From positions 1 through 12,432 of the forward strand of contig NZ_DASZGI010000018.1 of assembly GCF_035938995.1 (NCBI RefSeq): a stretch of 12,432 bases of DNA, in the 5' to 3' direction. The notes under the pieces are model-generated. The model was not told the DNA's origin. It saw only the letters and a program-made list of their open reading frames with translations, and made no database searches. The translations under genes were made by a program, and so were the position numbers. Below are positions 6,238 through 11,613 of this stretch, piece by piece (positions within the stretch are counted from its first letter, which is position 1; the number at the start of each line of letters is the position of its first letter). Source of the DNA: DASZGI01 sp035938995 (lineage in GTDB: Bacteria > Actinomycetota > Actinomycetes > Streptomycetales > Catenulisporaceae).

Positions 6238-7092
6238 GTGACGGCGAGCGACGACATCTTCGAGGATCACAGCGACGACCGGGACGCGCACCCGCAGTAT
6301 GTGCTGCCGCTGGTGGTGCGGCTGGAGCGCGACGCGCCGCCCACGCGGACCGACGCACTGGAGACGGCGGCGCGCGCGGTGCTCGTGCTGCTGGCCGACG
6401 ATCGGTCGCGCGGTGAGGGTGAGTGGGCCGAGCGGGTTGAGGCGTGGCAGGACGCACGCATCCGGAAGGTAGTGCGCCGGGCGAGGGGTGCGGAGTGGCG
6501 CCGAGCCGAGGCGCTGCCCGGAATCACGGTGACCGGTGCCGGTACGGGGTCTGACACGGATGACAGCGGGCGCGCTGAAGTAGACGGACGTGCGCAGACA
6601 GAAACGGGCGGCCGTGGGCTGGTTGACACGGATGACAGCGGGCGGGCTGAAGCAGATGGCGGTGCGGATGTCGAGGGCGGTCCTGCGACCGGGCGGACAC
6701 CGGCACAGGTACGGGTATTTCCGCCAGTTCCGCTAGACGGCTGGCCGAAGGACCTGGCCCGGCTTCAGGTATCAGGCACCGAACTGGACGACCCCGAGAC
6801 TCCCACGCCGCCTCCGCCCGGCATCCCAGTGCTCTGGTTCAATCCAGCCGTGAAGATGACGGCTGGCAAGGCGATGGCGCAGGCGGGGCACGCCGCACAG
6901 CTCGGCTGGTGGTCGCTCACCGAGCCGGAGGCTCGGGCGTGGGCCGACGCCGGATTCCCGCTCGCGGTGCGCACCGCGTCGCCGGAGCAGTGGGACAAGC
7001 TGGTCACGGCGGACCTGCCGACGGTCCGCGATGCCGGATTCACCGAGATCGCCGCGGGCTCGACGACCGCGATCGCAGAGCTCAGACGCTAG
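6238..7092 (+). CDS. Pth2-type peptidyl-tRNA hydrolase with N-terminal extension and low-complexity insertion
   Basis: 284 aa. The C-terminal 90 residues (about 195-284) are a Pth2 domain. KMTAGKAMAQAGHAAQLGW carries the conserved Lys and Gln of the GKxxAQ-xHA helix, and RDAGFTEIAAGSTTAIA carries the Asp and Thr of the family's active site. Pth2 enzymes free tRNA from dropped-off peptidyl-tRNA. Residues 1-95 (YVLPLVVRLERDAPP, then ARIRKVVRRARGAEW) and about 155-190 (VRVFPPVPLDGWPKDL) resemble the extension carried by other actinobacterial members, as far as I recall. Between them, about residues 100-153 are an acidic Gly/Asp-rich stretch with a duplicated 12-residue unit, probably a disordered insertion. 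The GTG at 6238 has no Shine-Dalgarno; CATCCT six bases upstream is a weak -10 candidate. It converges with the quinone-oxidoreductase gene; the 105-bp gap holds an inverted repeat CGCTAGT/ACTAGCG (7111-7117, 7151-7157). Confidence 0.85.
   Translation: MTASDDIFEDHSDDRDAHPQYVLPLVVRLERDAPPTRTDALETAARAVLVLLADDRSRGEGEWAERVEAWQDARIRKVVRRARGAEWRRAEALPGITVTGAGTGSDTDDSGRAEVDGRAQTETGGRGLVDTDDSGRAEADGGADVEGGPATGRTPAQVRVFPPVPLDGWPKDLARLQVSGTELDDPETPTPPPPGIPVLWFNPAVKMTAGKAMAQAGHAAQLGWWSLTEPEARAWADAGFPLAVRTASPEQWDKLVTADLPTVRDAGFTEIAAGSTTAIAELRR
6552..6659 (+). repeat. In-frame 36-bp direct repeat inside the Pth2 gene
   Basis: Two 36-bp copies at 6552-6587 and 6624-6659 differ at three positions. The 72-bp offset is 24 codons, so the frame is kept. 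The copies encode DTDDSGRAEVDG (106-117) and DTDDSGRAEADG (130-141). The high identity in an otherwise unconserved linker suggests a fairly recent tandem duplication. Confidence 0.85.
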
Positions 7093-7197
7093 CGGCGGCT
7101 GTGCGCCACCCGCTAGTCCAGCGCGGCCACGGCCCGACGGCGGGGACGGCACTAGCGCAGCGGTGCGGGTGAGGCCGCGGATCGGCGGGCTCACATC

Positions 7198-8181
7198 TCA
7201 GGGTTTGACGACGAGGCGGCCGACGGTCTCGCCGGCACCGAGCCGGGTAAGGCCGTCCGGGACCTCGTCGAACGCGAGCCGTCCGCCGATCAGCGGGGCG
7301 ACGGCGCCCGAGTCGGCCAGCGCGGTGAGTTCGGCGTGTGCGCGGACGATAGCCTGCGGGTCCTTCCGCCGGTATAGACCCCAGTGCAGGCCGACGATCG
7401 AGTAGTTCTTCACCAGGGCATGATTCAGCGGCGGCGCCTGGACGGTTCCGCCGGCGAATCCGACCACGATGATGCGCCCCTCGAACGCGACGCACTTCGC
7501 CGAGCCCGTATACGCCTCGCCACCGACCGGGTCGAACACGACGTCCGCGCCGTGGCCGCCGGTAGCTTCCTTCACGGCCGCGACGAAGTCCTGCTCGCGC
7601 CGGTCGATCACCACGTCCGCGCCCAGTTTCTGGGCGACCTCCGCCTTCGCCGCCCCGCCGACGACCGCGATGGTGCGCGCTCCGGCTGCTCTGCCCACCT
7701 GGATCGCCGCGCTGCCCACTCCCCCGGCTCCGGCGTGTACTAACAGCGTCTCGCCGGGTTGGAGGTGCGCGCGGCGGTGCAGGCCGAACCACGCGGTCTG
7801 ATACGCGATGTGCAGGCAGGCTGCCGCCTCGTCGTCGAGCGAGGACGGAGCCGTGAAGGTGTCTGCGACGTCCATCAGCACGTAGTCGGCAAAGGCGCCG
7901 CCGGGCAGGACCGGGGTGCCGAGCACCCGGTCGCCGGGCGAGAAATCAGCGACCCCCTCGCCGAGCGCGACGACCTCGCCGCACAGCTCGAGGCCCGGCG
8001 TGAAGGGCAGCGGCGGCTTGATCTGATACAGGCCCAGGCAGAGCAGAACGTCGGGAAAGTTGAGCGCGCTCGCCCGTACCCGCACCAGAACCTGGCCGGG
8101 GCCCGGCTCCGGCCGGTCGACCTCGGCGAGACGCAGCGCCTCACGTGGCTCGGCGTTCCGGTAGACCTGCCATGCCTTCAC
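7198..8181 (-). CDS. NADPH:quinone oxidoreductase-type MDR family enzyme
   Basis: 327 aa, typical length for zinc-independent medium-chain dehydrogenase/reductases. The N-terminal catalytic domain has ASALNFPDVLLCLGLY (37-52) and PFTPGLELCGEVVALG, the family signature. The nucleotide-binding fold begins LLVHAGAGGVGSAAIQVGRA (146-165) with GAGGVG at 151-156. The cysteines of the structural zinc lobe are absent, which places it with quinone or enoyl reductases rather than alcohol dehydrogenases. It likely reduces quinones or alpha,beta-unsaturated carbonyls with NADPH in the cytosol; the physiological substrate is unknown. The GTG at 8181 is preferred over internal starts because AGAGGA lies 8 nt upstream and the conserved MKAWQV start follows. 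The gene is 49 bp downstream of the HAD gene on the same strand, with a small hairpin between, so co-transcription is possible but not certain. Confidence 0.9.
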   Translation of the reverse strand: MKAWQVYRNAEPREALRLAEVDRPEPGPGQVLVRVRASALNFPDVLLCLGLYQIKPPLPFTPGLELCGEVVALGEGVADFSPGDRVLGTPVLPGGAFADYVLMDVADTFTAPSSLDDEAAACLHIAYQTAWFGLHRRAHLQPGETLLVHAGAGGVGSAAIQVGRAAGARTIAVVGGAAKAEVAQKLGADVVIDRREQDFVAAVKEATGGHGADVVFDPVGGEAYTGSAKCVAFEGRIIVVGFAGGTVQAPPLNHALVKNYSIVGLHWGLYRRKDPQAIVRAHAELTALADSGAVAPLIGGRLAFDEVPDGLTRLGAGETVGRLVVKP

Positions 8182-8219
8182 GGGCGGCGTCCTCTCGCTT
8201 GCTCTTTAGTCTTTACTAT

Positions 8220-8239
8220 GCGGCGTCTACCTACGCCGC
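8220..8239 (-). terminator. Small hairpin at the HAD stop codon (possible terminator or attenuator)
   Basis: GCGGCGT (8220-8226) and ACGCCGC (8233-8239) form a perfect 7-bp stem with a 6-nt loop. The TAG stop of the HAD gene (8231-8233) lies at the loop/stem junction. It could end or reduce transcription into the quinone-oxidoreductase gene 40 bp further on. There is no T-tract, so this is a modest-confidence call. Confidence 0.4.
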
Positions 8240-8923
8240 GCTGCCTGAGTCCTGGTCATCTGCGGCTGGCTCTTCCGGGTCTTCCGCGTCGGCCGTGGCG
8301 ATCTCGATCCCGAAGAGCCGCGCCATCTCGCAGATCGTGGCGTCGGCATCCGTGTGGTGGAGGGTGGCGATGCCCAGTTCGGCCGCGGCCCTGAGGTTGC
8401 GGGCCAGGTCGTCGACGAACACGCAGTCGCGCGGCTCCTGTCCGAGCGCGCGGACCGCGTGTAGGTATATCTCCCGGCTCGGCTTGCGCATCCCGACCCG
8501 ACCCGAGATGACCACCTCGTCGAACAGCTCGGCCAGCAGGTCCGCGGGGTAGAAGTCGGTGCCCCACGAGTTCGAGACCAGCGCCGTCGGCACGCCCGCA
8601 CGGCGCACGGCTCGGACCGCGTCGATCATCCGGTGGTCCAGGCGCATGCCGTGCACCAGCCGCTTGATGAGGCCCTCCGGCTCGACACCGAGCAATTTGC
8701 CGAATCCGCGCTCGAAGTCGGTCTCCGGAGCCGTGCCCTCTTCCAGGCCGATCAGCAGCTGCCGGGCGGCCGGACCCGAATACAGCGCCGCGACAACCGC
8801 GTCAGCGGCCAGTCCCTCGCGCGTGGCGAACTCCTGGAACGCCTGATACACGTTCGTCGTGAGCACACCGCCGTAGTCGATGAGCAGAGCGCGGCGCGGG
8901 CGGGTGGTCGAGGGTGCAGTCAC
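8231..8923 (-). CDS. HAD-superfamily hydrolase
   Basis: 230 aa, normal for HAD subfamily IA. Motif I is LIDYGGVLT (14-22) with the nucleophile Asp at D16. Motif II is ALVSNSWG (114-121), motif III the Lys in GMRKPSREIY (K147), and motif IV FVDDLARN (D171, D172). The second motif-I residue that is Asp in many phosphatases is Gly here (D-Y-G). That is common in the DxGGVL branch, which includes dehalogenase-like and uncharacterised members, so phosphatase activity should not be assumed. The C-terminal about 20 residues are acidic and not conserved. The GTG at 8923 was chosen because MTAPSTTRPRRALLIDYGG starts just before motif I. An ATG at 8977 and a GTG at 9010 are in frame, but they would run into the divergent promoter and operator of the dehydrogenase operon. 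Confidence 0.87.
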   Translation of the reverse strand: MTAPSTTRPRRALLIDYGGVLTTNVYQAFQEFATREGLAADAVVAALYSGPAARQLLIGLEEGTAPETDFERGFGKLLGVEPEGLIKRLVHGMRLDHRMIDAVRAVRRAGVPTALVSNSWGTDFYPADLLAELFDEVVISGRVGMRKPSREIYLHAVRALGQEPRDCVFVDDLARNLRAAAELGIATLHHTDADATICEMARLFGIEIATADAEDPEEPAADDQDSGSAA

Positions 8924-8970
8924 CCGCCCAGCTTTGCCGAAACTCCTCACACGGTCAACGGTCCATACTC

Positions 8971-8998
8971 TTGACATTGCGGTGCCTGCACATAAATG
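8971..8998 (+). promoter_or_regulatory. Putative promoter of the dehydrogenase operon (TTGACA / TAAATG)
   Basis: A perfect -35 hexamer TTGACA (8971-8976) is followed after 16 bp by TAAATG (8993-8998), a moderate -10. Predicted transcription would begin around 9005, just before operator-like site D and about 55 bp upstream of the GTG at 9059. The perfect -35 box is the best consensus match in the window. Confidence 0.5.
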
Positions 8999-9012
8999 CT
9001 GGGCGTGCACAG

Positions 9013-9026
9013 ACCGACCGGTCGGT
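9013..9026. promoter_or_regulatory. Operator-like palindrome, site D (ACCGACCGGTCGGT)
   Basis: A perfect 14-bp palindrome. It shares CGACCGGTCG with sites B and C, but its arms are ACC/GGT rather than A-rich. It lies about 8-21 bp after the predicted transcription start of the two-gene dehydrogenase operon, an ideal position for repression by roadblock. It also falls in the region upstream of the divergent HAD gene. TetR-family operators often look like this (inference); no regulator gene is in the window. Confidence 0.6.
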
Positions 9027-9058
9027 TCGTGTCGTTATGACCGAAGGAGCTGTCATCC

Positions 9059-9811
9059 GTGGGTTCGTTCGAGGGCAAGGTGGCCGTGGTCACCGGGGCG
9101 AGCCGGGGTATCGGCCTGGCCGTCGCCACCAAGCTGGTCGCGCGTGGCGCACGGGTGTGCATCACCGCGCGCACCGCGGAAACGCTGGCCGAGGCGGTCG
9201 AGAAGCTCGGCGGCCCGGAGCGAGCGATCGCGGTGCCGGGCAAGGCCGACGACCCGGCGCACCAGGAGGAGGCGGTCGCGCGCACTCTCGAGTCCTTCGG
9301 CCGCCTCGACATGCTGGTCAACAACACCGGTATCAACCCGGTGTTCGGCTCGGTGCTGGACGTGGAGCAGTCCGCGGCGGCGAAGATCTTCGCGGTGAAC
9401 GTGCTGGCACCGATCGCCTGGACCAAGCGCGCGCGGGACGCCTGGATGGGCGAGCACGGCGGCGCGATCGTCAACGTCGCGTCGATCGCCGGGTTGAGGT
9501 CCTCCCCCGGGATCGGCATGTACGGGGTGAGCAAGGCCGCCTTGATCAGATTGACGATCGAACTGGCCGGTGAGCTGGGCCCGGGGATCCGGGTCAACGC
9601 CGTCGCGCCCGCCGTCGTGAAGACCCGCTTCGCCACCGCGCTGTATGAGGGCCGCGAGGAGGAAGCGGCGAAGGCTTATCCCCTCAAGCGCCTTGGGGTG
9701 CCTGAAGACGTCGCCGGCGCGGTGGCGTACCTTCTGTCCGACGACGCCGCGTGGGTCACCGGGCAGACGCTGGTGCTGGACGGCGGCGTCTCGGTCCAGG
9801 GGACGTGGTGA
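9059..9811 (+). CDS. Short-chain dehydrogenase/reductase, FabG-like (first gene of pair)
   Basis: 250 aa, classical SDR length. The cofactor motif TGASRGIG is at 12-19, NNTG (88-91) stands in place of NNAG, and the catalytic residues are N114, S142, Y155 and K159 (YGVSK). The C-terminal WVTGQTLVLDGGVSVQG is the FabG-type end. An Arg after the second strand (TAR, R38) suggests a preference for NADP(H). The enzyme interconverts a hydroxyl and a carbonyl group. Fatty-acid 3-oxoacyl reductases are the nearest familiar relatives, but context does not show a fatty-acid role. The GTG at 9059 has GAAGGAGC (9043-9050) as ribosome-binding site. The promoter and site D lie just upstream, and the stop overlaps the next gene's start. 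Confidence 0.92.
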   Translation: MGSFEGKVAVVTGASRGIGLAVATKLVARGARVCITARTAETLAEAVEKLGGPERAIAVPGKADDPAHQEEAVARTLESFGRLDMLVNNTGINPVFGSVLDVEQSAAAKIFAVNVLAPIAWTKRARDAWMGEHGGAIVNVASIAGLRSSPGIGMYGVSKAALIRLTIELAGELGPGIRVNAVAPAVVKTRFATALYEGREEEAAKAYPLKRLGVPEDVAGAVAYLLSDDAAWVTGQTLVLDGGVSVQGTW

Positions 9812-10626
9812 TGACGAGCGAGGCTGAGGCGGGCGCTGTGTCACGTCCGCACGAGGGCGCGGTCGTCGTGGTCACGGGTGCGGGCCGGGGCATCGGCGCC
9901 GCGATCGCGCGCGCGTTCGCCGCCGAGGGCGCGCACGTCGTGGTCAACGATCTGGACGCAGACGCCGCGGAGGCGGTCGCGCGCGAGATCGACGGGCTTG
10001 CGGTGCCGGGCGACGCGGCCGGCGAGGCGGGCGTCGCCACATTGGTGAGCGAGGCTCGCGGACGGTTCGGCGAGATCGACGTGTTCTGCGCCAACGCCGG
10101 GATCGGCACGGTCGGCGGTCCCGAGGCGGCCGAGGAACTGTGGGCGCAGTCCTGGGACGTCAACGTGATGGCGCACGTACGGGCGGCGCGCGCCCTGCTG
10201 CCCGGCTGGCTGGAGCGGGGGCGCGGCCGGTTCGTCTCGACCGTGTCGGCCGCAGGACTGCTCACGATGCTCGGCACGGCGCCCTATTCGGTGACCAAGC
10301 ATGCGGCACTGGCGTTCGCCGAATGGCTCGCCGCGACGTATCAGCACCGCGGCATCCAGGTACACGCGCTGTGTCCCCAAGGGGTGCGCACCCGCATGCT
10401 CGACGACACAGGCACCGCCGGAGACCTGCTGCTGACGCCGACCGCGATCGAGCCGGAGCAGGTGGCGCAGACGGTCCTCGAGGCGCTACGGGAGAACAGG
10501 TTCTTGATCCTGCCGCACCCCGAGGTCGGCGGGTTCTACGCGGCGCGCGCGGCGGACCCACAGCGCTGGCTCAGCGGGATGAACAAGATCCAGCAGCAGA
10601 TCGACGCCGCTGCGTCGCAGCCCTGA
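9811..10626 (+). CDS. Short-chain dehydrogenase/reductase (second gene of pair)
   Basis: 271 aa. The motif TGAGRGIG is at 22-29, CANAG at 93-97, N118, S146, and Y159-K163 (YSVTK). An acidic residue after the second strand (VVVND, D47) suggests NAD(H) preference, unlike its neighbour. The C-terminal part differs from FabG: it lacks the LDGG ending and instead has ENRFLILPHPEVGGFYAARA and a helix with INKIQQQ-like sequence (SGMNKIQQQIDAA). This resembles SDRs near acyl-CoA or steroid catabolic genes, but the substrate is unknown. The ATG at 9811 overlaps the upstream TGA (TGATG), implying translational coupling; AGGGGA lies 7 nt upstream. The stop codon is built into the terminator hairpin. Confidence 0.9.
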   Translation: MTSEAEAGAVSRPHEGAVVVVTGAGRGIGAAIARAFAAEGAHVVVNDLDADAAEAVAREIDGLAVPGDAAGEAGVATLVSEARGRFGEIDVFCANAGIGTVGGPEAAEELWAQSWDVNVMAHVRAARALLPGWLERGRGRFVSTVSAAGLLTMLGTAPYSVTKHAALAFAEWLAATYQHRGIQVHALCPQGVRTRMLDDTGTAGDLLLTPTAIEPEQVAQTVLEALRENRFLILPHPEVGGFYAARAADPQRWLSGMNKIQQQIDAAASQP

Positions 10627-10644
10627 CGGTGCTTCAGGGCTGCG
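10616..10644 (+). terminator. Hairpin terminator of the two-gene dehydrogenase operon
   Basis: CGCAGCCCTGA (10616-10626) pairs perfectly with TCAGGGCTGCG (10634-10644), an 11-bp stem with a 7-nt loop. The TGA stop of the second dehydrogenase forms the end of the left arm. There is no T-tract. It marks the operon's end and separates it from the lactonase gene. Confidence 0.75.
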
Positions 10645-10727
10645 CGGGGTCTATAGGAAACAACGCTGTAGGAACACCGCCGTGGGAATCAGCACTGGCT
10701 GATCGCGCGAAGCGGCACGCGATCGCA

Positions 10728-10733
10728 TAGCGT
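10728..10733 (+). promoter_or_regulatory. Putative -10 box (TAGCGT) for a leaderless lactonase transcript
   Basis: TAGCGT ends seven bases before the GTG at 10741, the same spacing as the TAGGGT box of the glycerate kinase gene. No Shine-Dalgarno is visible. The gene therefore probably has its own promoter rather than being read through from the dehydrogenases. No convincing -35 is seen. Confidence 0.45.
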
Positions 10734-10740
10734 GTGCTCC

Positions 10741-11607
10741 GTGACGAAGATCGACGTGGCGTACCGTGCGACGGCCGTGCTCGGCGAGGGCGCTACCTGG
10801 GACCCGGTTACGAGCCTGCTGTTGTGGGTCGACATCCTCGGCTCGGAGGTGCACGAGTTCGACCCGGCTACCGGCGCCGCGTCGCGGTTGTCCACGCCTC
10901 AGCATGTCGGTGCCGTCAAGCCGCGGTCCGGCGGCGGTCTGGTGGTGAACCTCGCCGAGGGCGTCGGGCTTTACGATGCGGACCGGCATTTCTCCTGGCT
11001 GACCCAGTGGCACGAGCCTGACGTGCGCGGCAACGACGCGGCGGTGGACCCGTGGGGCCACCTGTGGGCCGGGACGATGCGCTATGACGAGGCGCCGGGT
11101 GGCGGCAGGCTGCGGCGGGTCACGCCGGACGGTTCCCACTCGGTGATAGTCCCCGACGCGGCGGTCAGCAACGGGCTCGGCTGGAGCCCCGACGCACGGA
11201 CCATGTACTACATCGACAGCCCGACCCGCCGGGTCGACCGATTCGACGTCGATCCCACCAACGGCTCGGTGCGCGACCGCCGCCCCTTCGTCACGCTCCC
11301 CGACGACACGCCCGGCTTCCCGGACGGCATGACAGTCGACGCGGACGGCTGCGTATGGGTGGCGCTATGGGATGGCTGGGCGGTGCACCGCTACACGCCC
11401 GACGGCCGGCTCGACCGCGTGGTGGAGATGCCGGTCGCGCGGGCCACGGCGTGTGCGTTCGGCGGTCCTCAGCAGCGTGATCTGTACATCACGACGGCGC
11501 GTGCCGGACTCTCCGAGGCACAGCTCGCCGACCAGCCCTTGGCCGGTTCGCTGCTGGTCGTCGAGGACGCCGGGCAAGGCGCGCCCGGCTGGGCGTTCGC
11601 GGGCTGA
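10741..11607 (+). CDS. SMP-30/gluconolactonase family lactonase
   Basis: 288 aa, a six-bladed beta-propeller of the SMP-30/gluconolactonase/LRE family. These hydrolyse sugar lactones to aldonic acids using one divalent metal. Visible key residues: metal ligand E16 in LGEGATWDP, substrate-binding R96 and N98 in VRGNDAAVDPWGHLWAGTM, metal ligand N144 in VSNGLGWSPD, and D195 in GFPDGMTVDADGCVWVALW. All of the expected metal ligands are present, so it should be active. No signal peptide; cytoplasmic. The GTG at 10741 is chosen over one at 10732 because the lactonase sequence begins there and the TAGCGT box suits a leaderless start. Two dehydrogenases precede it and an aldo/keto reductase converges on it, with only six bases between the stops. 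This suggests, but does not prove, a role in oxidative sugar or polyol metabolism. Confidence 0.92.
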   Translation: MTKIDVAYRATAVLGEGATWDPVTSLLLWVDILGSEVHEFDPATGAASRLSTPQHVGAVKPRSGGGLVVNLAEGVGLYDADRHFSWLTQWHEPDVRGNDAAVDPWGHLWAGTMRYDEAPGGGRLRRVTPDGSHSVIVPDAAVSNGLGWSPDARTMYYIDSPTRRVDRFDVDPTNGSVRDRRPFVTLPDDTPGFPDGMTVDADGCVWVALWDGWAVHRYTPDGRLDRVVEMPVARATACAFGGPQQRDLYITTARAGLSEAQLADQPLAGSLLVVEDAGQGAPGWAFAG

Positions 11608-11613
11608 CCGCGC

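Noticed and set aside
5171..6457. Long minus-strand open frame (428 codons)
   Set aside because: It overlaps three plus-strand genes or their leaders, reads through the repeat and site C, and its Arg/Ala/Gly-rich translation shows no recognisable family.
7111..7157. CGCTAGT/ACTAGCG inverted repeat as a terminator between convergent genes
   Set aside because: The stem is only 7 bp with a loop of 33 nt; too weak to call as a terminator on its own, so it is mentioned only in the Pth2 entry.
8924..9010. N-terminal extension of the HAD protein to a GTG at 9010 or an ATG at 8977
   Set aside because: The extension reads across the divergent TTGACA promoter and has no conserved sequence; motif I is normally near the N-terminus, as with the GTG at 8923.
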